NCBI GenBank assembly: GCA_027604685.1
Contig: JADHYX010000226.1
Span: 5,604-26,430, forward strand
Length of the DNA stretch: 20,827 nucleotides
Origin: Lobulomyces angularis
Lineage: Eukaryota > Chytridiomycota > Chytridiomycetes > Lobulomycetales > Lobulomycetaceae
Direction of reading: 5' to 3'
In this document: piece by piece, positions 1 through 10,195 of the stretch
Layout: each line of letters begins with the position of its first letter
Numbering within the stretch: the stretch's first letter is position 1
Notes under the pieces: model-generated
What the model saw: only the letters and a program-made list of their open reading frames with translations
Databases searched by the model: none
What the model was told of the DNA's origin: nothing
Position numbers and translations under genes: made by a program

Positions 1-927
1 ATTTTTTATTTAATTTTTTTTTTATATTTTTTATTTTTTTTTTGTTCAAGAGTAGGTTAAAAATATTAAAAAAAAAAATAAGTATATTTATAAGAGGAAA
101 AAAAAAAGAAAAATCGTTGCCTAAAAAAAGGGCTTGAGGATGTGGGCTTGAGTTTTTACTTAAAGCTTGAGGGTTTGATAGAACAAAAGAAAGAAGGAAC
201 AAGGAAGAGTGGATAAGGGTTGCTTCGAGCAGCTCCAAGGAGTTTTAAACAGAGCCGTGACTTAGGGTGATTGCGTTGTTTAAACAATAGGTTAGTCTGG
301 ATGCATCTTGTTCATCCTCACAGGCTTTCTTGGTGGTTCTGGAAACTTTTAATATAGGCTTAACATCACCACTGTAAACTACCTTTTAATCTCTTTTAAT
401 TCACTACTTACTTAACCAAAAAGAATTTTTAATGCTGTAATTTGCTACTATTTTGTGTTTCAAAACTAAAAGAAAATTTATTGAAAATATATACTTTTTT
501 AATTGCAAAATATATATTGAAAAGATATTATTTTAGAGTTTTACACTAAATACATCACAAAGGTGTTAGTTATGATAACTCATAATAAGTATGTCTTTAG
601 TTAACCTCAACGTTGAAACAAAAAAAATTGATGTTATCTGTTTAAAAAACAGAAAAAACATTAAATCCTACCATAAACAAAAAAGTTTTTAATTTTTTTA
701 TTTTATGCTGAATCCTTAATAGTTAAAAAGAAATTAATACATGTATATATATTTTTTTTTTAATGAAAGGTGTTTTATAATAGAAGAAGACAATCCTATA
801 ATCTATTTATTTTTTTAACTTCAGTTATATTTTCTGGTTACTTTAGATTAATTTTTTTTTTTTAAAAGTTACACATCTTTTTTTTTTTTTTTTTTTTTTT
901 GCATTCAAAAAATTACTATCCTTGAAA
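1..927. other. Gene-free AT-rich stretch upstream of eIF3m
   Basis: No open frame of convincing length or composition is present on either strand. The stretch is mostly A/T runs, including a T tract of about 22 just before the eIF3m start. The exception is the segment at roughly 111-420, which has far fewer homopolymers and is listed separately. No tRNA cloverleaf was recognised. Confidence 0.6.
111..420. other. GC-richer non-coding island, possible structured RNA gene
   Basis: This segment stands out from the AT-rich surroundings in composition, yet stop codons close all frames I read on the plus strand. It contains several self-complementary pieces: GTTGCT-TCG-AGCAGC near 218-232, CTCC-AA-GGAG near 233-242, the palindrome TTGTTTAAACAA near 277-290, and a long-range match TGAGGATG / CATCCTCA. 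The word GGCTTGAG or AGCTTGAG occurs three times between about 131 and 172. I compared it by eye with U1-U6, U3, SRP, RNase P and RNase MRP hallmarks and found no convincing match. Strand and true ends are unknown. It could also be an untranslated exon. Confidence 0.3.
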
Positions 928-2423
928 ATGCTCACTTTTTACACTGATGATCAGGTGAATAAAAATTTAATGAAATTTTTTTGATCATTTAATAAACAAA
1001 AACATAAAAGTATTTTGAATCATTATTAATTTATTAAAAAAAAATTAGCTGTTATCTTTGGCAGGGTTAATTGATGAGGTTGAAGGAGACAGCTCCAATT
1101 TGTTAGAAACTGCTAAACCATTAATAAGAAAAAATGACACCAAATCTGTATTAAGTTTATTTGCAAAAAAGTCAAGTTCAATTTTTAATTTCAATGATAA
1201 TTTGGATGTAGAATTGGGTTTTAATTTACTTTTTGATTTGCTGAAAAAATTGAAAACTGAAGATCAGTCCTCTTTAAAATTAATATTGGAGGCATTTGAA
1301 AAAGACAAAAATGAAAAAAATTTAAAGTTAAAGAAGAAAATGTAAATTAAAATTAATTTATATGGTTTAAATGTATATTTTTTTTTATAGCTTAACTGGA
1401 CTTTTTAATCAGCTTCAAAATGTTAACAATCGTTTATTGGCTTTTAGGTCTCTATTTTTGGTCTTTTTTAAATTAGACTCGCTAAAGTCAATTATTCCTA
1501 TTGAAACTTTCTTTCCAGATCACGAAACAGTGGATACTGAAACATTAAGAGAATTTTATTTATTTATTAGTGAAAAACTAGAAAGTGATCCAACATTGTA
1601 AATCACATCACAATTAATTTTTCACAATTAATTTTTTACATTTTCTTTTTGAAGGCAAGTTAAATCTTTCGAATATCAATTAAAATATTTAAAAACTTTT
1701 CAAGAAGAGAAAATTCCGGCTAAATTGGAAGCAGAATTTAAAAAAAATTTACTCAAAATTCTTAGAAAGTCTTTAGCATTACCAGAAATATTGAACTTTG
1801 AATTTTTTTTTGACTGTAAAAATCTTACTAATATTTTGGAAAAAGGCAGCGATGTTGAAAAAAATTATTTGGAAATTTTGAAAATTTTTAATTACAATGG
1901 CTTTAAGGAATATAACACTTTTTTAAAAGGAAAAAAAAATTTTTTTGAAAAAGAAAATTTAAATCAAACAGATTTGACTAATAAAATTAGATATTTAACT
2001 TTTGCAAGTCTCTGCACTGATTCCTCAGTTGATGTCATTGAATATAGTAAAATTGCTGAGGCCTTGGAAGTTAAAAATGATGAAGTGGAAATGTGGGTTA
2101 TTGATGGTACTATTATTTTTAAAGTTGATAACTGACTTTATTTTAGTAATTAGATTTGGGTTAATAGATGCAAAAATTAATCAACTTCAACAAAATATTA
2201 TTGTCAGGTAACATATAACACTGAAAATTTTTTCAATTTAACTTTATTAAACATCTTTTTCGAATTGTGCAGTCGATCCACTATTAGAAACTTTGATAAC
2301 GCTGAATGGAAGAAATTAGGAAATAAAGTTAACAAATGGAGAGAAAATTTACAAAATATGTTAAATGTTATTGAAGAATCAAAAGGTGTAAAATATTCCA
2401 CTGATGATCAACCAGAACATTAA
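928..2423 (+). CDS. EIF3M: Eukaryotic translation initiation factor 3 subunit M
   Basis: eIF3m is a PCI-domain core subunit of the eIF3 complex, which binds the 40S subunit in the cytoplasm and promotes assembly of the initiation complex. Six exons join in frame: 928-954, 1049-1341, 1391-1597, 1655-2106, 2147-2207 and 2273-2423, giving 396 residues; the human protein has about 374. All introns are GT-AG, of 94, 49, 57, 40 and 65 nt. The C-terminal half carries the PCI winged-helix region. Family-typical segments include KIRYLTFASL, EVEMWVIDVIRFGLIDAKI (spanning the 40-nt intron) and VSRSTIRNF followed by W-x-x-L-x-x-x-V-x-x-W. The start is the ATG of a 9-codon first exon (MLTFYTDDQ), chosen because its phase matches the acceptor at 1048. 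The nearer AG at 1063-1064 would break the frame. Its 3' end converges on the PPR-like gene. Confidence 0.93.
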
Positions 2424-2754
2424 TCTTTCTATTATTTGTTTTTTTTTATTTTTTTTTATTTTATACCAAATAAAAATTTCTTTACATTCCTTAAGTAATT
2501 TTTTTTTTATTTTTTTTTTTGATTAATTTGGTAGAATTTTATATTTATAAATAAATTTAATTAAACTTCATTATTTTTTTTACATGTTTTTTTTTTTTTA
2601 TTTTTACTGATAAAAAAAAAATTAAAATAAAAAAAATTGTTCATTACACTATTATTATTTCTGTATTTTTTTTTCTATAAGATTACTATCAAAAATATAT
2701 AAAATTAAATAAACATTTTTATATGTGAACATAAATATATATATAATATATATA
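2424..2754. other. Convergent intergenic spacer
   Basis: This 331-nt stretch lies between the stop codons of the eIF3m gene (+) and the PPR-like gene (-). It is almost pure A/T with several AATAAA-like words on both strands, for example near 2466 and 2549. These could serve as polyadenylation signals for the two convergent genes. No coding potential was seen. Confidence 0.5.
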
Positions 2755-5061
2755 TTAACCAGGTTTCAGTTTTTTTTCTTTAATTTCTTTTGTTAAAAAA
2801 ATTAAACATTTCTTAAATTTACAAATCTGCTCTTCCTTAGTGACACCTTTTTCTTGAAATTTAGAATTACAAAACAAATTTGGGTCATTTATTCCAATAG
2901 TAACAACCTTCTGTAATTCACATATTGCCCACAGGTAGTGAGCACCAAATATAGTTGGCCCATATCCAAAGTCGATCATATCCAAATAAATTTTGATAGC
3001 AAAGTTAAAACTTTTCTTTTTTACTGACCAGCTAACCAACCTTTCAAAAAAATGTGCATTTAGATAAAAGTTGTATCTGTTCCAATCTTCAAAGACTTCA
3101 ACATTGTACTTCAAACCTGCTGGTTTTACTTTGCAGTTTTTTTTATAAATGGTACAATTTTTTCTTAAAAGTCGAAGTTTTGAAATGTAAGTGTCGTAAA
3201 TTATCACTACAGGTGTGACATTTTTTCGATTTTGTATAATTCCTCTTTTTAGGTAATACATCACTATCAATTTGCCAACCATATTTTGCTCAAATAATTC
3301 TTCAAAAAATTTTTTTAACTCCACATGTTTTTGGGTATAAAAAAGATATTCCATTACTTTAGTATAGAATCTCAAAGTGGGAGGTAAATTTCTTTTGCGC
3401 ACTTCCTGTATACACCTTAAAACAGCATCAAAATTTTTTATATCAATGTAGTAGTCCATATGAGCAACAAAATACTCTGTTGTCTTTTCCACCTCAAATT
3501 TTTCAGAGTCCTTGATAATTAGCGGAATCAAATCCTGCTTATCATTTTTTATAAGGCCCTGCACCATTACACTAAAAATATGTGAATCCACTTTTAAATG
3601 CTGCTTGAGGTCATTGTAACACGACAGTGCAAGTTGAAAATGTTTTGCTGAAAACAGACTTTGAAGTAATTTAAAAAATATGCCTTGTGTTGGTTTAACT
3701 CCTAAATCATCAAAAATCTTGTAGACAAATGAGGTATATTGAACTGCATCCATGTAATATAAGTTAAAAACAAAGAAATCATAAAGGTTCATAGCAGGTA
3801 TATTTAATTTATTGCTGTTTAATTTGCTATAATAGGAATCGAAGATTTTGAAAACATCTTTAAATTGCCTTTCACTCATCAGCTGCTTCAACAATCTGTC
3901 AATAACGTTATTGTTAAAGGGGTAGTTAGTCTCTAAACCAAAATTATACAACTTAACAATCAGTTCAGAGGAAAAATTTGAAATACAATTGCTTTTAAAC
4001 AAATTATCAAGAACATTAATACAAAATTTTGCCACTTCAGTGTCATTTTTAAATTTTTTTTTTAATTCCATCAAAAAAAACACGGCAGCATCATATTGCT
4101 TTAACTTATAGAAATATAATGTACAAATTTTTAAAAATTCTATTTTTTCATTTGGAAAATTTTCGACTGATTTGAGGCTATCGCACACAATGGTTAAGTT
4201 GTTTTTACTAAATTTCAAGCGAATTAAAAATAAAGTCAATCTAGTTTCGGGGCCAGGTTCCTTGATAACTCTCAGATCTTCATAAAATTTTTCTATTTCT
4301 GGTAAACTGTATTTGTTGGAATTAAAACCAAAATAATGCAAAAATTGACTGAACCATAAGTCTGACACGGATTCTTTATAAACATTAAATTCACGACTGG
4401 AATTTTTCCAAAAAATTAAATCAGAATTACTATTGATAAACTTTTTGGCAGATTCAAAGTCACTTCCAAAGTTATTTATAACCTCCAAGATTAAATTTTT
4501 TTCTGGAAGTACTTTTTGCAAGCCTAAACTTAGAATTTCTTCCCAGTAAAACCTTCCCTTAGCTTGATATTTATTGTTCATTTGGCTTTCATTGGTATTG
4601 TAAGTTGCATTGGAAAACAACAGAGTTTGAACTGGCAGAGGTAAATTATAATCGAGGTTTAAATCAATTTTATTTTGGTATCTGTAGGTATAATTTTCTT
4701 GATATTGAGAAATTTCCATAGTTTTTGTATGAAAGTTTCTTTTTTTTAAGAAGTAACTGCTGAAACATTTAAATTTGGAATTTTTTTTTTTGGTATTGCT
4801 AATTGAAGCATTTTCTAAAGAAGAAACATGTGAATTTTTTATATGTAGAGGTTTTTCTTTAGACTGACAGTGATCTTTTATAAAAAATAAAAAAAAGAGT
4901 TAAATCAAAATTCAACTCGAAAAACCACCTCTTACGAAAGAACAAGAAAAAATGGAACTGGGATTTAAAGCTCTTTCAGGATTAAAAAATAGATAGATGG
5001 CAATGCAGCAATTGCCACAACCTTTTACAGCAAACAAATGAAAAACTGACAATCTCCTCAT
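2755..5061 (-). CDS. PPR/TPR-like helical-repeat protein, probably mitochondrial
   Basis: Two exons, 5061-4936 and 4863-2755, with a 72-nt GTAAGA...CAG intron join in phase 0 to give 744 residues. The bulk is alpha-helical and reads as degenerate pentatricopeptide-type helix pairs. Examples are VFKIFDSYY, VYKIFDDLGVKPTQGIFFKL, ALSCYNDLKQHLKVDSHIFS and IKIYLDMIDFGYGPTIFG, where a helix ends in a G-x-x-P-T turn as in PPR motifs. PPR proteins usually bind organellar RNA and act in its processing or translation. Exon 1 starts MRRLSVFHLF. Exon 2 carries FLKKRNFHTKT before the internal ATG at 4719, and both look like mitochondrial presequence. The 48 in-frame residues upstream of 4719 have no ATG, which is why I call the extra exon. 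A shorter protein starting at 4719 is the alternative. I cannot name the exact orthologue. Confidence 0.72.
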
Positions 5062-5553
5062 TTTTTTCTAAAAAAAAATATAATTTAAAAAAATTGTAAA
5101 AATATTTTCTAATAAATAGAATTACATCTTTAGCCTTAAAGATAAGACTAGGATAAAAAATTTCTAATCCTGTTTAATTTTTTTTCAATGTGTAAAAAAA
5201 AAAAAAAAGTAAACCCAAAAAAAAAAAAAAAAAAAACAAATTATATATTTGAATACTTTTACAAGTGAGTTGATATTCTGACAGGTTTTGGTTATATCTT
5301 AAATATTGTGCTTAACAGTATAATAAATGTTAACATTAGTAGAATTAATACAAATTTAAATCTGTTTACTTCTCTAGGTAAAAAAACACGTTGAACTGCT
5401 TATTTTCTAAATATTATTGTGAATTCACCATAAAAAAAGTAATAGTTGGTGATATCATATTTTTTTTAGTACAAAAAGAGTAAACAAAATTTGCAATTTA
5501 ATAGAGATACTAGCTACTAGTGATAGGATAATTATATTTACCAGATAAAACAC
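5062..5553. other. Gene-free stretch beside the pseudogene
   Basis: No supported gene. The part nearest the PPR-like gene (5062-5240) is A/T runs and is probably the promoter and 5' UTR of that minus-strand gene. From about 5240 onward homopolymers become rare and the texture matches the pseudogene next to it, so this part may belong to the same inserted or decaying block. The near-repeat ACTAGCTACTAGT sits at about 5509-5521. Confidence 0.4.
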
Positions 5554-6338
5554 TTAATATCTTTTTCTATCGTCACCTATAGAATAATTTAATGCTTGTA
5601 ATTCTTTGTTATTGCCTTGTGGAGGAAATCTGTATATACGAATATTCATGTCAGGCATTCCATCTGTTAAAGATGTCAAATCATCAATAGGTTTAACTGC
5701 TTTATAAAAAGTGAATTTCAAACCAACGACCTTAACACCATATATATTTTCCGAATAGATAATTGGAATGTTATTCAAGTTGTTGTATGCAGCTGCTTTA
5801 ATTAATTTTCTCCTTTATGTTGATTAAAAAAAACCCTTTAATCACTGTAATGTTTCGTGAATTTTTATCTTCTTCAACTAACATAATTATCCTTTTCTTT
5901 TCTACTGAAAAATCGTATATTGAAGAAATTTCCTTCGTATGAACCTGAAATTTTAAATTAGGTATAAAAAATCAAAATAAATGGATATTCATTGAAACCC
6001 ATTTTTCCGAGCAAATAAGAAATAAAGGTATCTGTTCGTGATTCTTCTGTATATATATTATTATTTTGATTTTGCTGCGACTAAGTCTAACAAATGAATC
6101 AATGATTTTTCGTTCCTATTATAATCACCATTTATATCAGGAATATTAATATTTCGTATAAATAATGGTTCAGGAACATTTATATTTTTAGTATAACTAT
6201 ATCATTAATGTCGAATACATCTTTAAATATAACATCCAAACTTTCAACTTCAATTTTACGAAAGGAACTAGTATTATCTTTGAATTGACAAACTTTATAG
6301 TGCCTGGTTGAAGTTTGTTGAATTGATGTTGTACTCAT
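5554..6338 (-). pseudogene. Multiply frameshifted pseudogene, PD-(D/E)XK nuclease-like family (tentative)
   Basis: Reading down from ATG at 6338-6336, coding-like segments continue one after another, but only by changing frame at least four times and crossing stops. In order they carry STRHYKVCQF...EVESLDVIFKDVF; then NVPEPLFIRNINIPDINGDY and HLLDLVAAKSK; then EESRTDTFISYLLGKMGF; then KEISSIYDFSV with IIMLVEEDKNSRN; then the C-terminal 74 codons with VVGLKFTFYKAV and IRIYRFPPQ, ending at TAA 5554. The order of an early acidic D-x-F helix, S-x-x-D, a hydrophobic strand and E-D-K resembles a PD-(D/E)XK nuclease core. From memory the string resembles an uncharacterised family expanded in early-diverging fungi such as Rhizophagus. 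Both statements are inference. No intron pattern rescues the frames: GT-AG pairs are absent at the breaks, and the junctions lack the T-rich introns seen in the neighbours. Confidence 0.6.
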
Positions 6339-6722
6339 TACAGATATACTTTTAATAACTTTGTCTATTTTTCAACTTAGATATTAGAAAATTTATGATT
6401 GCAATATATGATAATTTATAATTCTATCTGGAAAATATTGAACATCCAAAATAAGTTATTGAAAGAATCAGAAGAAAGTGTTTGTTAAACAAAATACTAC
6501 TACAAAAATTTAAAAACTATTGCAACCTATTTAAATAATGTAAAGTTATATATTGGTGTAACAATCCATTTTTGAACTCAAATGCCACTGGTTACACAAT
6601 TCTTTACTGCAATTAATTTTTTACATCTTTTTTTTTTTTACTAAAGAAGAATTATTAGAATATAGTCTTTAAGAAATAAAGTTTAAAAAGTAATTCATTC
6701 TGCTTTCTTTACTGAAGAATCG
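6339..6722. other. Spacer between pseudogene and W-rich RRM gene
   Basis: No coding region is seen. It has few homopolymers up to about 6610, like the pseudogene beside it, then a T tract at 6627-6639. A 7-bp inverted repeat GTGTAAC / GTTACAC lies at about 6555-6596. The promoter of the plus-strand gene at 6723 should lie here. An in-frame TAA at 6684 with no intervening ATG supports the chosen downstream start. Confidence 0.4.
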
Positions 6723-9700
6723 ATGAATGCGAAACGTACTTCATGGCAACCTAGCCAACCTTCTTCCAATGCTATCAACAACAATTGGAACTCTGTAACT
6801 TCACCTCAATCTCCAAGTAGTAATCAAGACTGGAATACCTTTAAAACTGAACTAATTAACAACAATCCTTCCATTAGAAATAACTGGGGCACCTCAAACT
6901 TAGAACCTGCCAGCTCTGATTGGAATGGTGTTCCTTTAAGGCAAAGTGCTATTGATAATAGTAATCGGAAGCTTTCCTCTAATCATAACAGTGGTAATGT
7001 TTCACCTGCTAGAAAATTACACAGTTCTGCCTCTAGTTCCTGGCTGTCACAAAATGATCCTGTTGACTCTTGGAGGAAAACTCCTTCTCCTTTACATCAA
7101 CATCAGCCTGAATTAAGAAGGCACTCCTCTCAGCAGTTCCAAACTAATGATTCTTGGAGGCAGTTACCTTCAACACTACAACAAAATCAAAGTAGTAACA
7201 GCTTCCAACAACGGCAGCAAGGAAACGCCGCTGCAAAATGGAGAGCTAACTCTAGCAGTCCTTCCACAATGGAGCAAAGTAGTTTTCATCAATCGAAATC
7301 ATTTTCCAACGCTGCAAATAATCAACAGCAAGACAGTTGGAATAATTCTGATAATACTACTCCTGAACCTAGAGAAGAGCCATGGAATAGAATTGATATT
7401 GCCACCTGGAATCCTGAGCAATCTACAGGTAAATTATTAAAATTTGAATGATATTTTGATTTCTGATGCTATTATTATTAGGTTGGGGAAAAGCAGCCCC
7501 TGTCTTATCTGAGTCTCCTACTTCTACTGTCTCTGAACTACCAGAATGGAGAAACTCTTATGATGTAAGATCTTCTTCTGGAGATGTCAATAATTCCTGG
7601 GGTGATGGTAATACCACTAATTACACACAACCTTCGCCTCTGTCCACTCCACCTCAAATGTTAGCTTCTAAAAGTTGGAATACTTCTAGTTCAACTTTTG
7701 AGTCTTCTAACCAAAGACGAAGTAATTCTAGTGTATCTTGGAATAAACCGGCCTCTAATGTAAATTCATGGAATTCACCGCCAGTATGTTATTAATCAAT
7801 TTTTGTTTATTAAATCGAACATAATTAAGGTTGGTAATACCTTTGTCCCACCATCTAATGGAAATCGTCAACTTGGACAAACACGCAGATCATGGAGTAA
7901 GCATAATTCGGTTGAAAGTAGTAACTGGGAGGCGAAACCGTCCTGGGAAACGAAGCCGCCAACTTCTCCTTACGCTAACAATACTGGTAAAAAAACACAA
8001 TATATAACTGTTAATATCTTTTTTTAGATGTTCCGGCTCCAAAGATAGCGGCTGGTTGGGGAAATCCAATTGTACATACAAATTTAAATAAAAGGATGAG
8101 TCATCAGCAATTGAGGTCAAATAGCTGGAATTCTAATTCTTCAGTATCATTTGCAGAAAAAGCGAAAGGTACTTGGGAACCTCAAGTAGTTAAGGTTGAC
8201 AATGACGATGAATTTAATAGTTACAATAATTCTTCGTACAGTAATCAACTTCAAAATAGAATTGTAAACAATTCTTTGAAAAAAACCAAATCTACTGCTA
8301 GTTTTTTTGATTCCAGTAAAACCATTGCCAGTGGTCGAGTTCCTAGAGAATCTGGATTTCCTGCTCGCCAATTGGAACAGTTAAATAAAACTATTACTTC
8401 CAATAACAATAATGAGGAATTCTCTTCTTATGTAAGTAAATTTTTATTTTTTATCATTTAATTTATCAACGTGTTTGTAGAATCTTCGTAAAAAATTGTC
8501 TAATGATATGAATTCCATAGTACCATCTCCAAGAATATATGTTTACGGCTTTCCTGACTGGGTTCGAGTAAGAGAACTCATTGACATTTTTTGTGATTAT
8601 GGATCAGTACTCAACGGTAATAAAAATTTTTTTTTTGATTCATTTATTGTTGTTTTAGTTGGAATCATGAGCAATGAAATACCTCCTTTTGCTTTTGTTG
8701 ATTTTGAAGGTTCTGAAAGCACTATGAATGCTGTATCTAGTTTAAGACACCAGTATTTTTTTGATATGGATAGGCCTTTAGAAATTCTTCATGAGAAAAA
8801 GCCAGTTAATGGACGTGGAATTAATAATATTAGTAATGGCAAACAGGAGGTAACGGACGTCCTTCTGGAATCTACCACAATTCATGTTGGAAACATACCG
8901 CAAAATGTTCAGAGGGTAAATTAGTATTTTATTTAAAATACATTTAATATTATTTTTTTAAGTCTGAAGTTGAGAAGCTTTTTGGTAAGTATGGGGATTT
9001 AAAGAGAGTACAGATTGTAACAAGACAAAAGGAAAATCGCGCATTTGCGTTCATTTGTTACAAAAATCACAACTCAGCTCAAAACGCCATGAATTCATTA
9101 AGAAACTCTAAATCACTGCATTTTAATATGAGCGAACCTTTGAAAATGGAATACAGCAAAATAGAAAAAAAAAAGTTAACTGAAAAATCCTCAATGTTAT
9201 CACTAAAAAAGAATACTTCTAAGGACGAACTTAAATTAGCGGAATATAAGAAAGACAAGCCATTTCAAGTCAACACAAAGAATTCCGTGTACATAAATTT
9301 AATTCCAAATAACGTAGGGGACGAAGAATTTTTAGAAATATTTAAGCAATTTGGAAACATAAAATATTATTTCTTTGTAAATAGAAGTACACCTGAAGCT
9401 TATCATTTAGTTGATGACACTGAGGAGAATTCAATAACTGAAAGTGATCGTTTATACGAACGTTATGGAATTGTTATTTTTAACAATGAACAAGACGCGT
9501 TTCATGCAGTTAACTCCAATAACTTTAATTGTTGCTTTCCATATTTGAAAAAGTTAACTTTATCGAATTTAATTTTTAATACTAAAAACTTGGCACTGGA
9601 ATGTTTAAAAATCAAAAATTTGTTCAATGAAGCTTTAAACGATGAAGATGAAAACATGAAAGTTTTAAATCTAGATTTTAAGCTGAAGAGGTGCGATTTG

Positions 9701-10195
9701 GAGTTTAATAATGCGGAAAATTGCTTTAAAATTTTAAATTTGATATTGGAGTTTCCAGAAAATTTTACTCCAGATTTAAAAGTGGAATATTCTTCAATTG
9801 TAAAAAGAACTGACTCTAATTTTTCCGTTAGTGCTAATGATAGTATTAACAATGAAAAAGAAGAGGAAGTATACCGTTTTGAGGAAGAGGTGATAGTGGA
9901 GGAAGTAATTAGCGAAAGAATCCTAACTGAAACTTTCAAAGAAGAAGTTGTTGAAATTATTGAAGTTTTAGTGGAAGAAAATGAACAGACTGAAGATAAT
10001 GGTATTATTCCAATAGAAGAAATCAAGTTTGAAGATTTAATGTCTGGAAATGACTTGGATGTAACTACCGAAGAAATTACATTAAATGATTTGAGTTTAG
10101 ATAATATCCCTGTTGAAGAAATTAATTTGAAAGATTTCGTTAACGAAGAAGATGATATCAATGCTGCAAATGTTGAAGTTATTAACATTTTATAA
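6723..10195 (+). CDS. Tryptophan-rich (GW-like) protein with three RRMs and acidic tail
   Basis: Seven exons join in frame: 6723-7428, 7482-7783, 7830-7986, 8028-8431, 8481-8616, 8659-8915 and 8963-10195, giving 1064 residues. Introns are 41-53 nt. Residues 1-523 are disordered and rich in Ser, Asn and Gln. They hold 24 tryptophans, nearly all in small polar or glycine settings such as DSWRK, NNWGT, GWGK, NSWGD, SNWEA and AGWGN. RRM1 is about 541-614 (RNP2 IYVYGF, RNP1 FAFVDF), RRM2 about 642-712 (IHVGNI, AFAFICY) and RRM3 about 761-850 (VYINLI), with an acidic insert before its RNP1-like strand. The tail from about 950 is strongly acidic. The domains indicate single-stranded RNA binding. The W pattern resembles Argonaute-hook proteins, a role I only infer. 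The start is the first ATG after an in-frame stop at 6684. I do not recognise an orthologue. Confidence 0.85.
9850..10195 (+). repeat. Degenerate acidic repeats in the RRM protein tail
   Basis: The last 115 or so codons are Glu-rich and contain three near copies of a motif of the form E-E-I-x-hydrophobic-x-D-hydrophobic: PIEEIKFEDLM, TTEEITLNDLS and PVEEINLKDFV. Upstream are beta-branched plus Glu clusters such as EEVIVEEVIS and EVVEIIEVLVEE. These resemble short peptide-ligand motifs rather than a folded domain. Binding function is not known. Confidence 0.6.

Noticed and set aside
111..420. Assignment of the island to U6, U4, SRP RNA, U3 or RNase P RNA
   Set aside because: Isolated words such as ACAGAG and AGGGTGA recall conserved RNA boxes, but order, spacing and the invariant elements were not found.
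2204..2401. 65-codon minus-strand open frame
   Set aside because: Antisense to the last exon of eIF3m, which matches the family end to end.
6555..6596. GTGTAAC/GTTACAC inverted repeat as a transposon end
   Set aside because: Seven bases with a 28-nt gap is expected by chance, and no partner lies at the other side of the pseudogene block.
8147..8371. Minus-strand 74-codon open frame
   Set aside because: Antisense to exon 4 of the RRM gene, whose frame is supported by splicing phase and continuity of the W-rich pattern.
9502..10188. 228-codon minus-strand open frame, Ser/Ile-rich
   Set aside because: It is antisense to the acidic tail and RRM3 of the RRM gene. GAA/GAG-rich sense codons give TTC/CTC antisense without stops, and it has no domain.
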